Origin: CAVRAZ01 sp963719135 | Lineage (GTDB): Bacteria; Pseudomonadota; Gammaproteobacteria; DSM-19610 | Length of the DNA: 64,000 nt | Direction: 5' to 3' | NCBI GenBank assembly: GCA_963719135.1 | Contig: CAVRAZ010000007.1 | Span: 310,001-374,000 of the forward strand | Part shown: positions 46,716 to 57,146 of the stretch, piece by piece | Layout: every line of letters starts with the position of its first letter | Position numbering within the stretch: the first letter of the stretch is position 1 | Program-made: the position numbers and the translations under genes | The notes under the pieces: model-generated | What the model saw: only the letters and a program-made list of their open reading frames with translations | Database searches by the model: none | Told to the model about the DNA's origin: nothing

Positions 46716-49430
46716 ATGACCACTGATCGAAACTCAGCCTACCACCCACGCCTGCATCCGCTGGCCGCGGCCATGATGCTGGCCCTGACGGCCGGCGCCG
46801 CCGGCGCGGCGACCATCCAGGTCGACGAAAACAACTGCACGCTGGTCAACGCGATCAATTCCGCGAACAGCAACACCGCCGTGGGTGGCTGCACTGCGGG
46901 CGACGATGCGGACGACGGCGGCGACGTCATCACGCTTACCACGGACGTTACGCTCACCCAGGTGAATAACACGAACCCTGACGGCGGCAACAACGGCCTG
47001 CCGCTGGCGACCACCCGAATACGGATCGAAGGGAATGGGCACAGGATTGCGCGTGCCAGCGGCCAAGGCACGCCTCAGTTTCGCCTGCTGAACGTAACGG
47101 CCAGCGGTGATCTCACGCTTGATAACGCGACCATTCAAAATGGGGATGCAGGAGACTACTCGGGCGGCGGTGCATTGCTGAATAGTGGTGTCGCAACCTT
47201 GGACAACACGACGGTCACCGGAAATCGAGGCTATTACGGGGGCGGACTGAAGAACGACGGGATTGTCACGGTCGCGCATTCCGCGATCACAGCGAACTCG
47301 GCCGGTGCCAATTATATTGATGCTGCCGGTGGGCTCGTAAATTCCGGTACCGCTACGATCACCGGCAGTACATTTACGAAGAACAGCGAGAGTGGTACCG
47401 GCGGCATTGTCAATTTTGGTGACGCAACGCTTTCGAACAGTACTGGTGTTTTCTCCGCCAATGGTGCATTGTTTGCCGGCGGCATAAAAAACAAAGGCAC
47501 GCTTACACTCACAAACAGCATTGTTTCCGGCAACAAAAGCCTTTACGGTGGCGGTGGCATCCAAAACGACGGAACTCTGGTCGCCACCGGCACCAGGATT
47601 TCTGGTAACACAGGTAGCCGCGCATGGGGTGGGTTTTCTGACTCTGGGTGCCGCCACGTTGACGAACTGTACCATCGATAGCAACCTTAGCGGTTTTAGC
47701 GAAGGCGGCGTTTACAATCGGCCATCGGGTACTCTGACACTGACCGCCAGCACGATCTCGGGTAATGTCGGCACGGAGAGCGGTGGCATATGGAACGGCG
47801 GCAACCTTGTGATGACCGCCAGCACGATTTCGGGAAATGAGACGTTGTACGAGGCTGGTGGCCTTAGGCCGACTGGGGCCGCAGTCATCACCGACAGCAC
47901 CGTTTCCGGCAACACCGTTTTTGGCAATTGGAGGTACCAGGACTATACGGGCGGCGGCGTGGATAACCGGGGCACGCTCTACGCTCGTGCACAGTACCAT
48001 CGCGGGCAACAACTTGGGAAGCAGCTACGCTTTCGGGGGCGGCGGTCTGTTCAACGAGGGCACGTCCGACCTTATCAACACGATCATCGCGGGCAGCAAG
48101 GGGGGCATATTGCGTCAACGACAGCGGCGCGGTCAGCTCTACCGTAACTACCTGATCCAAGATGGCGGCTGCGGTGCGTCCACGACCGTCGGCCAGTTCA
48201 CCGGCGATCCCCTACTTGAACCCCTTGCCGACAACGGCGGCCCAACCCAGACGCAAGCCCTGCTCGCTGCGACCCGGCGATCGACGCCATTCCTTTCGGT
48301 GTTGGTGGCTGCGGCACCACGGTGATTAACGACCAGCGCGGCGTGGAACGCCCGCGCGCCGGGTCGGCCAGCAACCTGTTCAACTGCGACGTTGGCGCCT
48401 ACGAACGCGCGCTTGGCAACGGCCGGATAGGCGATTTCGTCTGGAAGGATGTCAACGGCAACGGCGTGCAGGACCCCGATGAACCGGGTGTGCCCGGCGT
48501 CTCCGTACAGCTTCGCATCAACTGCGGCACCGACCGCGTGCTCAGCACAGTGACCGACGACAAGGGCGCTTTCCACTTCGACTACCTGCCCGCCGGCAAT
48601 TACCAGCTCGCCTTCGTCAAACCCGACGGCTATGACTTCAGCCCGCCGATCGCCGCTGGCGATTACACCAAGGACAGCAACGCCAACCCGGCCACAGGAC
48701 TCGATCAATGCCGCCCGCTCGCCGACGGCCAGAGCCGCCTGGCGCTCGATGCCGGCCTGATCCCGCTGCCGAAGTCCGATTTGAGTGTGCAGGACCTGAC
48801 CGTCCTGGAGAACGTCGGCACCGCGAACGTCCGGGTCACGCTCAGTCCGGCGAGCAGCGACAGGGTGAGCGTGAACTTCGCCACCCAGCCGGTACTGCGT
48901 TGCCCGGTCAGGATTACCGCGGCAAGAGCGGCACGCTCACCTTCAACCCCGGCGACACGACCAAATTCATTGCGGTCAAGATCATCAGCGACCAGGTGCC
49001 CGAAGCGACCGAAGCCTTTACCGTCAACCTCGACACGCCGGTCAACGCCAACATCGCCGACGGCCAGGCGACGGTGACGATCAACGACGACGATGCCGCC
49101 GGGCCGGTCAGTCTGCGCGTGCTGGATCGCAAGGTGCCCGAGAACGTCGGCACCGCCAACGTCAAGGTTGTGCTCAACCACCCGAGCAGCCAGACCGTAA
49201 CCGTAGGCTTCGCCACCAAACCCGGCACGGCCCTGCCGGGCGAGGACTATCACGGCAAGAGCGGCACGCTGACCTTCAACCCGGGCGATACCACCAAGAC
49301 CATTCCGGTGAAGATCATCAACGACCAGGTGCCGGAGCAGACCGAAATCTTCAGGGTCAAGCTCTACACGCCGGTCAACGCGACCATCGCTGATGGATGG
49401 GCGACGGTGACCATCACTGACGGGGATTAG
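46716..49430 (+). pseudogene. Exported beta-helix, SdrD/Cna-B-like and Calx-beta surface protein, several frameshifts
   Basis: A signal peptide (LAAAMMLALTAGAAGA) leads into a long right-handed beta-helix with repeating TxSGNxxxxGGG turns (for example VTGNRGYYGGGLKNDG). After frame changes near 47625, 47985 and 48275 it reads DNGGPTQTQALL and NCDVGAYERALGNGRIGD, the usual end of such helices. An SdrD B-like domain follows (GDFVWKDVNGNGVQDPDEPG), then two Calx-beta domains (VPENVGTANVKVVLNHPSS; GTALPGEDYHGKSGTLTFNP) after another slip near 48895. It would be about 900 residues. A paralogue follows immediately at 49677. Confidence 0.7.
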
Positions 49431-49676
49431 GTGAGGGTCGCCAAAACAGGTGACGCTTTGGCAGTGTCCGTCGGCCGCCAACGCGGTGTCGTCATAGCGT
49501 TCGTCGTGCGCCGCCGACACCCTTCCCGAATTTTGTGCGGGCGATCGCACGGCGTCGGGAAGACGTGCCATACTTCGTCCCACGGTGCCGGGATCACCAT
49601 CGCCGCCGCGCAGGGCGGGCACGGCCGGCACATTCAGCCAAACAACAATCGATGCTGAATATTGCGAGGAGGCAAC

Positions 49677-52222
49677 ATGCAACGCACAGGGAACAGCGGG
49701 ATCGGCCCGTCCCATTCATTCCAACCCGACCGTATCGCCCAGGCCGTTGCGCGCACCTTCCAACCCTCGCTTCCGCGCGCACCGCACGCAGGGTCGCGGC
49801 GTTCTGACGCTGGGCGCCGTCCTGGCCATGACCAACCCGCTGGAAGCGGCCACCTTCACCGTCACGAACACCGGTGACTCCGGCGCAGGGACCTTGCGCG
49901 ACGCCGTTGCGGCAGCCAATGCAAATCCGGATGCCGACGCCATCGTATTCGACCCGGCGGTCACCGGCGCCATCACGCTGACCAGCGGAGAGCTGCTGGT
50001 CAACGCTCCCCTGACCATCACCGGCCCCGGCGCTTCGCAACTGGCGATCGACGGCAACCGGAGTTTCCGCGTGTTCAGCAATGAGAGCGTGCTTGCCATT
50101 TCCGGCCTCACCATCACCGGTGGCGCCGCGGATCATGGCGGCGGCATCTTCAACACGGGCGATTTGACCGTCAGCGACAGCATCGTCACCGGCAACAGCG
50201 CGACTATCGTCGGTGGCGGCATCGTCAACTACAACAGCGGTATCAACAGCTATGTCTCCGCGCCGCCCAGCGTGACGTTGAACGACTCCGTCGTCACCGA
50301 CAACACCTCGGGCCGCTCCGGCGGCGGCATCAGCAACGTCTCCTATTTTTTCGGGCTACGACGCCACGCTGACCATCACCGGCAGCCGCATCAGCGACAA
50401 CAGCGCCGGCACCGATGGCGGCGGCATCCACAACCTCTCCTACTATGGCGGGGCTTCCAACCTGGTGGTGGTGAACAGCACGATCAGCGGCAATCACGCC
50501 AACAGCGCCGGCGGCAGCTTCATCAACCGTCGCGGTGGCGGCCTATTCAATGCCGGATTCAGTGCCGACGCGACGGCCACCATCGCTGCCAGTACCATCA
50601 GCGGCAACGAGGCCGTCAACGGCGGCGGCATCTACAACCGCGCCGACAGGTCGTTTACCGCGGATCTGACCGTATCGAACAGCACGATCAGCGGCAACAG
50701 CGCGGACTACGGCGGCGGTATTGCCAGCTTTGCAATCGAGGGCAGCACACGCATCAGTCTCAGCGACAGTACGATCACCGCAAACAACGGCAGTCATGGC
50801 ACCAGCGGCATCGAGAACTATCACTACGTCTTCTACAGTTCGTCCAGTGTCTCGATGACGAATACCATCATCGACGGTGCCTCCGGCGGCGCGGCCTGTC
50901 ACGGATCGGACGGAACGTTTGTCAGCAACGGCTTCAACCTCGACAACGACGACACCTGCCATCTCACCCAGTCGTCCGACCTGCCCGGCACCGACCCGCT
51001 GCTCGGCCCGCTGGCGGACAACGGCGGCCCGACCCTGACGCATGCGCTGTTGGAGTCGAGTCCGGCGATCGACGCCATACTGGCGGGTGTGAACGGCTGC
51101 GGCGCCGGCGTCACCACGGATCAGCGCGGGGTTTCCAGGCCGCAGGCCGGCCAGCCCGGCGGCACGCTCAAGTGCGACATCGGCGCCTATGAACGTGCAC
51201 CGGAATCCGGGACGGTCGGCGATTTCGTCTGGCGCGATACCAATGGCGACGGCGTGCAGGATGCCGGCGAGCCGGGCATCGCCGGCGTCACCGTGACGCT
51301 GCGGATCGGCTGTGCCGCCGGCAATGCGCTGACGACGACGACCGACAGCGCGGGTGCGTATCACTTCGCCAATCTGGCGTCCGGTAACTATCAGCTGGAG
51401 TTCATCAGGCCGGCCGGATTTTCCTTCAGCCCCCGCTACGCCGGCGGTGATTTCCTGGTCGACAGCAATCCGGACCCGGAGACAGGACTGGATGCCTGCC
51501 GCTTTCTCGCTGCCGGCCAGACCCGCGACGCGCTGGATGCGGGCCTGGTACCCGACACCGCTGTTGCCGGCCTCGGGATCGGCAACGTCACGGTCGGCGA
51601 AAATGCCGGCGTGGCGGTGATCCCGGTGACGCTCGGCGCCGCACAGACCGCGACGGTGTCGGTACGCTACATCACCAGATCGGGCTCGGCCAAACCGGGT
51701 CGTGACTTCCGCAACCGACGCGGCAGCTTGACCTTTGCGCCGGGAGAAACCGGCAAGACCATCCTGGTGCCGATCATCGACGACGGCAAGGCCGAACCCA
51801 CCGAAAAATTCGCGGTTGCCCTGTTCGCACCGATGAACGCCACGATCGTCGATGGCCGGGCGATTGTCACCATCAAGGACGACGACGCCACCGGACCGGT
51901 CAGCCTCAATGTTCAGGACCTCAGGGTGCCGGAAAACGTCGGCACCGCAAAGGTCAAAGTCAACCTGAGCGGGAGGAGCGGCAGGACGGTGACGGTGAAG
52001 TACACGACCAAACCCGGGACAGCGAAACCGGGTCGCGACTACCGCGCCACCCACGGGACCCTGGTCTTCAGACCGGGCGAGACGTCGAAGACCGTGCCGG
52101 TGACGATTGTCGGCGATTCGAAGCCCGAACCCGACGAGGATTTCAGCGTGCGGCTGTTCGCGCCGGCGCATGCGACCATCGCCGATAATCGGGGTACAGT
52201 GACCATTGTCGACCCGCGCTGA
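49677..52222 (+). pseudogene. Paralogous exported beta-helix, SdrD-like and Calx-beta surface protein, two frameshifts
   Basis: After GAGGAGGCAAC an ATG at 49677 opens a Ser/Arg-rich leader. A slip near 49795 enters a signal-like segment (VLTLGAVLAMTNPLEAATF) and the beta-helix (TGDSGAGTLRDAVAAANANP, ISGLTITGGAADHGGGIFN). A second slip near 50352 precedes the rest: STISGNHANSAGGSF, GPLADNGGPTLTHALLES, an SdrD B-like domain (GDFVWRDTNGDGVQDAGEPG) and two Calx-beta domains (GTAKPGRDYRATHGTLVFRP). Domain order equals that of the preceding gene, so the pair arose by tandem duplication. From 50465 onward the frame is intact for 585 residues. Confidence 0.75.
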
Positions 52223-52389
52223 CCGATGCACGGCGCAGTACAAACGTCCGGGGCCGCGGCGACTGCAGGCCGCGCCACCCGCCCGGCGATCGCTGCCCGC
52301 AAGACGGCTGCCATCGAACAGGCGCAACGAGACGTACCGGGTGTCTGTTACAATCACGCCATTGCCGGCAGGGAACCGGATTTTGTCGA

Positions 52390-54766
52390 ATGATTTCCAC
52401 CCCGGCTGACAGGAACGATCAGCCGCTGCGCAGCGTATTCACGTCCGGCCTGCCGGATATCTTCAGGCAACTGAACATCAGCCTCGTGGTATCGACCTAC
52501 CAGGCCGGCAAGGTGATTCTCGTTCGCCGCGATGACGGCCTCACCGGCGGTTCGACCGCAGGCGACGCCATCAACACGCATTTCCGTGACTTCGACAAAC
52601 CCATGGGCATCGCCGTCCGCGACAACCGCCTGACCATCGGCGGCGCCAGGACCGTCTGGGAATACCGCAACATGCCGGCGGTCGCCGCCCGGCTCGATCC
52701 GCCCGGCAAGTACGACGCCTGTTGCCTGCCGCGCAGCATTCATATCACCGGCGACATCGACATCCACGAAATGGCGTGGGACGACAACGATGAGCTGTGG
52801 CTGGTCAACACACGCTTCTGCTGCCTCTGCACGCTGGACGTCGATCACAGCTTTCATCCGCGCTGGCGCCCGCATTTCGTCTCCGCGCTCGCCCCCGAGG
52901 ACCGCTGTCATCTGAACGGGCTGGCGACGGTCGACGGGCGGCCGCGCTACGTCACCGCGCTGGGCGAAACCGACACGCCGGCCGGGTGGCGCATCAACAA
53001 GGCCGATGGCGGCATCCTGATGGACGTCGACGAAGAACAGGGTACTGCTGCGCGGACTGTCCATGCCCCACTCGCCGCGCTGGTATCAGGGATAGCTCTG
53101 GGTGCTGGAATCGGGCCGAGGCACGCTCTCCAGGGTGAACCTGAAGAACGGCACCTGCGAATCCGTCGCCCGCCTGCCGGGCTTCACTCGCGGCATCGAC
53201 TTCATCGGGCCGCTGGCCTTCGTCGGCCTTTCCCAGGTCAGGGAAAGCGCGGTGTTCAGCGGCATCCCCATCGTCAAGGACCTCACCGAACGCACCTGCG
53301 GCGTCTGGGTGGTGCACATCGAGACCGGCGAGACGCTGGGGTTTTCTGCGTTTCGAGTCCGGCGTGCAGGAGATATTCGCCGTGCAGGTTCTCGCCAACA
53401 CGCGCTTTCCCGCAATGCTGGAATGGAACGACCCGCGTATCGGCAATTCCTACGTGCTGCCGGATGAAGCGCTGGCGGACGTGGCCATGCCCAGCGAGGC
53501 GGAGCTGGCCGAGCGGCCGGTGACCTTCATGCAACAGGGCGTGCAGCATTTCCGCAAGGGCGAGTATCCGCAGGCCGTTGCGTCGTTTCGCGCGTGCCTG
53601 TCGCGGCAACCGGATTATCCCGAAGCGACCTTCAGTCTGGGCGTCGCCCTGGCGGAAGCCGGTCAATTGGACGACGCCTTGAGTTGCCTCCAGGCAGCCG
53701 TGGCAAAGGAACCGCATCGCGCGGAAATACACCAGAGCCTGGGCGGTCTGTACAGCCGCATGCGCCGGCCGGAAGACGCCGTTGCCGCGTATGAGAAAGC
53801 CCTGGAACGACAACCGGACGACGCGCTGGTACACCGGAGCCTCGGCATTACCCTGCTGCAGCTCGGTGACTACCGGCGCGGTCTCAAGGAGTACGAGTGG
53901 CGGCTGAAGACGGGCCAGGTGCAGTCACCGCAGGTGCCGCAGCCCCGGTGGGAAGGCGAACCGGTTCCCGACAAGACGCTGCTGCTGCGCACCGAAGGCA
54001 GGGATACGGGCCAAGCGATACAGCTGGCGCGTTACATACCGCTGGGCGCCGAACGCTGCGGAAAGCTGCTGCTGACGTGCGACGATGACCTCGCAGCGCT
54101 GTTCTGCGTCATACCGGGCATCGGCGACATCCGCAGAGCCGACACATCCGTGTCGGCGATTTCGCTACGCACGTGTCCCTGAACAGTCTGCCGCTGCTGT
54201 TCAGCACCATGCCCGAAACGATTCCCGCAACCTTTCCCTATCTTGACGTGAATCTGCTGCGCAGGCGCAGGAACGTGGCTGCCGTGACGTTGCCGGGCGC
54301 AGCGTCAGGACGCAAGGTTGGTGTCATCTGGTCACCGCAGGCGGACGCCGACGACAATCGGCACCTCGCCTGTCGCTTCGATACGTTCAAACCGCTGTTC
54401 AGTACGCCCGGCGCATGTTTCTTCAATCTGCACGCCGGTACTACGAGTCAAACAGCCGCATCTTTGTCGGCTCTGAACGTTGAGAGTCCGGGCGCCAGCA
54501 TCTCGAATCCGGCCGACCTGGCCCTGCTGATCGACCAGCTCGGCCTGATCGTCGGCGTGGATTCTCCGACCATTCACATTGCCGGCGCACTCGGCAAGCC
54601 GGCGTGGGTTCTGCATGGCGATATTCCCGCCTGGTACTGGCCCGCCGCGTCCGATACGACGCCCTGGTATCCGGGCATGCGCGTATTCAGGCAACCGGAG
54701 CCCGGAGACTGGGCGGGTGTTGTCGAGCGCGTCGCCGGGACACTTGCGGCTTTCTGCACCCGGTAA
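52390..54766 (+). pseudogene. TIGR03032 - TPR - glycosyltransferase-like fusion, stop and frameshifts
   Basis: The 5' frame encodes a TIGR03032-type domain (LVVSTYQAGKVILVR, DFDKPMGIAVRDNRL, DIDIHEMAWDDNDELWLVNT, APEDRCHLNGLA). It changes frame near 53045, meets a TAG at 53093, and changes again near 53348. The third frame has tetratricopeptide repeats (EATFSLGVALAEAGQLDDAL, AEIHQSLGGLYSRMRRPEDA, ALVHRSLGITLLQLGDYRRG). After a slip near 54160 it ends with a family 9/SPINDLY-like glycosyltransferase tail (GVDSPTIHIAGALGKPAWV, HGDIPAWYWP). Intact, it would be a cytoplasmic protein of about 790 residues of a type linked to glycosylation of surface proteins. The adjacent beta-helix proteins are possible clients. 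Confidence 0.7.
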
Positions 54767-55344
54767 GGTACGAGGGCGGCCGCAGCCGGTCCTTGAGGAA
54801 CGTCCGAGCCGAGTGTTGCCGGTGTCACCATTCGCGAAGCGCGGCACGCGCCTCACGACGACAACGCGGTGCGGGGCACCTGAAGCATCGGGAACTTGAC
54901 TGCCGCCTGCTTTCGCACCGGCCCGTAGTTATCCAGAGACCTGAACAGGTCCGCAACCGGAGTCGCCGCCCCGCCGTTCGGCCGGGAATCCTCCTGTACT
55001 CCAAGGAAGCTCTGATCAGTTCGCAGGTCGTCATACCGGCGAAGGCCGGTATCCAGTACTTGCAACAACCTGGATGCCGGCTTTCGCCAGCATGATGAAT
55101 AAATCAGGTTCCCTAATCCGATGTCGAGGATTTCTTCTTTGGCGATTCGGATTTCGACCCGCCCTGTCGATTGAACTGTCCCTTGAAAAACCACCAAAGC
55201 CCTTCGCCGTATTGCCGACGACGCCCGCGGCCTTGCGTCCGACGTTTGCGGCGCGGTCGTGCAGGGCGCCAACGAGCGCCGAACTCACGCGGCTGACCCA
55301 GACCCGCGCCCTGTGCATCGGCCGATAGCTCGACCGGCAGGAAT
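54767..55344. other. Intergenic region with a MITE-like repeat and no supported gene
   Basis: Apart from the repeat at 55003-55116 only short, unsupported frames are present. The right end may contain eroded sequence adjoining the IS66 fragment. Confidence 0.35.
55003..55116. repeat. MITE-like palindromic element
   Basis: AAGGAAGCTCTGATCA at the left and TCAGGTTCCCTAA at the right bracket two GTCATACCGGCGAAGGCC-type inverted hairpins around CAACAACC. Same architecture as 16759-16875 and 60659-60765. Confidence 0.75.
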
Positions 55345-55399
55345 GACTTACGCGGGATGCGGAGAACAGCTATCTCGCCAGCGATGGCCTTGAGTCCGG

Positions 55400-55745
55400 G
55401 CCGATTCCAAATGCGCGGCGTGAGATCGATGACGTCCTTCGCGGGATGTTGGCTCACACGCTGCAATACATCGTCCAGGTACGCGTAGACATCGGCGCCG
55501 TGCAGCTTGCAGGGCGCGATCAGGCTCTGAATGATGCCGACCTGCTTTGCGCCGAGTTCGGTCCAGCAGAACAACCAGTTGCGCCGCCCCATGGGAATGG
55601 GGCGCAGCGCCCGCTCCAGATGATTGGTGTCGATCGGCACCTCGGGATTCGAGAGAAACACCTGCAGGCTGACGCGGCGCTCGTGGGCATACCCGGGACG
55701 GCTTTTCGATAAGTGTCGATCCATTTGGCGGGACTCATCGTCCAC
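55400..55745 (-). pseudogene. IS66-family transposase (TnpC) C-terminal fragment
   Basis: The frame reads FLSNPEVPIDTNHLERALRP, PMGRRNWLFCWTELGAKQVG, IQSLIAPCKLHGADVYAYLD and RVSQHPAKDVIDLTPRIW, the C-terminal block of IS66 transposases with the catalytic glutamate in NHLERALRP. Upstream catalytic aspartates are missing, and the frame continues into unrelated sequence after RIW. Confidence 0.85.
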
Positions 55746-55814
55746 CGAAGCAGGGCGGCCTTGGGGGACGTACCTGCGTCGTTACCGGTCGCCGGTGCCG
55801 GCTGGCGTCAGCGT

Positions 55815-56250
55815 TCAACCAGCCCTGATCGCCAGCACGCTTTGTTCGAACGCCGCGCGTGCCGCAGGTTGTTGTTCGGAGTACCTGCCGTTTCTGGGCG
55901 TAACCAGAAGATACTCGGTCAGGATAATCGGCGATCTCCTGCGCTTGTACGTTCTGAGGTAAGGGTGGATCTGCTGGAGCAGGGCAAGCGCCTGGCGATT
56001 GTAGATCGCGTAGCAGTAGCTTGGCGTGTGGCGGTCGCTGGCCGTCCTTTTGCCGGTGATCTTACCGGCGCCGACAGCGTCGCGGACGTATTCGAGCAGT
56101 GATCGTTCGGTGTTGGACGGTAACCGCGAGCTGGCGGTTTTCGTTGCGGTGCTTGCGGGTCCGCGTGACGGTGCCTTCGCCATCGACAATGCCGGCGATA
56201 TAAGCGGCATCGACCGGGTTCAACTCGGCAACGGTGTTGCAGGTTCCCAT
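55815..56250 (-). pseudogene. LAGLIDADG homing endonuclease, frameshifted, downstream of tmRNA
   Basis: The frame from 56250 reads AELNPVDAAYIAGIVDGEGT, a LAGLIDADG helix (YIAGIVDGEG) with the catalytic acidic residue, then RKHRNENRQLAVTV. A slip near 56115 moves to a second frame: NTERSLLEYVRDAVGAGKI, YCYAIYNRQALALLQQIHPY and SPIILTEYLLVTPRNG, the rest of a single-motif endonuclease of about 140 residues. Two bases appear to be missing at the junction (VTV-SNTERS). It lies just beyond the tmRNA terminator on the same strand, outside the intron. Confidence 0.8.
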
Positions 56251-56263
56251 CCTTGGATCCCCG

Positions 56264-56298
56264 AATAGAATGGGCCCCGACACTTGCCGGGGCCCATA
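56264..56298 (-). terminator. Rho-independent terminator of the tmRNA gene
   Basis: Directly after the CCA end, ATGGGCCCCG and CGGGGCCCAT form a 10-bp stem with an 8-base loop, followed by a short T-rich stretch on the minus strand. Confidence 0.85.
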
Positions 56299-56316
56299 TT
56301 GGTGGAGGCGGCGGGA

Positions 56317-56596
56317 CAGCTAATCCCTGTCTTTCGACAGAGGCTGGACTATACCTTCATCCTGTCGCCAGGATGCGGGGCGTGTTATCCACGGTGTGGA
56401 ATATCCTTTCCCGTGAATCCTAGTACCGGCTCCGTCCTTCCGGAGTCAGCCGGCCTATGAGTCTCTACAGGGCAGGTCTGAAGTTGGCCTTCTTCCTACC
56501 CCTCGGTATTGCCCTGGCGGCCCTTGCCGCTTTAGGTTTCACCGATGTGAGCCCCGTTGTTCACTTTACCCTCTCGGGTAAAGGCGACCCTTGTTG
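56317..56596 (-). ncRNA. Group I intron in the tmRNA T-loop
   Basis: The 280-nt insert splits the T-loop after a U (TTCGAT) and ends with G (TTAGCTG), the group I rule. Exon CGAU can pair with internal GUCG ten bases into the intron, placing a U-G pair at the 5' splice site (P1). Core-like elements are visible: GTAGAGACTCATAGG for the P7 5' region and AAGGTATAGTCCAGC for the 3' P7 strand. No open frame is contained. Self-splicing is inferred, not shown. Confidence 0.9.
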
Positions 56597-56818
56597 ATCG
56601 AACCCGCGTCCGCAAGCTCTCCGCCGTCGGCTCTACATGCTTATCCACGTCTATTGATTTAACCGCTGGCTACCCGACGGGCAGGGAAGACCGGCAGCGA
56701 TCCCGGTAAGGTTTTAACGGATCCGCCCCAGGAGAGCTTCACCGCGATCTTGTGAGAATCGACGCCGGGTTCCTGAACGCACAAGCACGGCTTCAGTCCG
56801 ACGGCACCCTACTGGGTT

Positions 56819-56851
56819 TTAAGCAGCGAGTGCGTAGTTGTCGTCGTTGGC
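56819..56851 (-). other. tmRNA tag-peptide reading frame
   Basis: Eleven codons on the minus strand encode ANDDNYALAA plus a TAA stop. The C-terminal ALAA is the usual degradation signal recognised by ClpXP and related proteases. Confidence 0.95.
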
Positions 56852-56959
56852 AACTATAAGTTTGCAGTTGGATTTACGAGGTTCTCTGCCCCTCGGCATG
56901 CACCTCGGGTTTCGCAACCCACGTCGAAACCAGGTCGCCCCCAAAGTCTCTCGTCGGGC

Positions 56960-56965
56960 ATTATA
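56960..56965 (-). promoter_or_regulatory. -10 box of the tmRNA promoter
   Basis: A perfect TATAAT lies 18 bases upstream of the mature tmRNA 5' end. A convincing -35 hexamer was not found at the normal spacing. The transcript probably carries about ten leader bases removed by RNase P. Confidence 0.6.
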
Positions 56966-57003
56966 TCACCCGGTGAGGGGTATCGGGGCGGTGGTGGTTT
57001 ATT

Positions 57004-57095
57004 TAAAAAAAGGGGTCGGAGTCGATTTTTGTGCAATTTCGCGGTCGTTGCCCCAAGTCCGCTGGACAAAAATCGACTCCGACCCCTTTTTTTTC
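57004..57095. repeat. Inverted repeat AAAAAGGGGTCGGAGTCGAT, copy 1
   Basis: AAAAAGGGGTCGGAGTCGAT is inverted as ATCGACTCCGACCCCTTTTT around a 36-base spacer between ssrA and smpB. A second copy with the same arms lies at 62272-62362. A-tract, stem and T-tract could also serve as a bidirectional terminator. Confidence 0.8.
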
Positions 57096-57146
57096 TTTTT
57101 TTTTTGACCCCTTTTCCCCTTCGACCCCTTTATTGCGTGCCTTTCC

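Larger units (their letters stand above)
56300..56942 (-). ncRNA. ssrA: tmRNA (one-piece) interrupted by a group I intron
   Basis: The 5' end GGGGGCGACCTGGTTTCGACG and 3' end CGCCTCCACCA pair as an acceptor stem with a G-U at the third pair. The tag frame at 56851-56819 encodes ANDDNYALAA followed by TAA. Exons are 56942-56597 (346 nt) and 56316-56300 (17 nt), giving a 363-nt mature RNA, the usual length. The T-arm GCGGG-TTCGATT-CCCGC is restored only after removing 56596-56317. The RNA rescues stalled ribosomes with SmpB, whose gene lies next upstream on the same strand. Confidence 0.97.

Noticed and set aside
50543..52357. A 604-codon open frame on the minus strand
   Set aside because: It is antisense to the second beta-helix/Calx-beta gene, has Arg/Val-rich nonsense composition and no domain. 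GC-rich codon bias on the other strand explains it.
54767..56250. A genomic island attached at the tmRNA 3' end
   Set aside because: IS66 and endonuclease remnants lie here, but no integrase gene or repeated att-like copy of the tmRNA 3' end was found in the window.
56317..56596. Reading the tmRNA insert as a permuted two-piece tmRNA or an integrated island boundary
   Set aside because: The acceptor halves, tag frame and CCA are in the standard one-piece order, and no duplicate of the tmRNA 3' end marks an integration site nearby.
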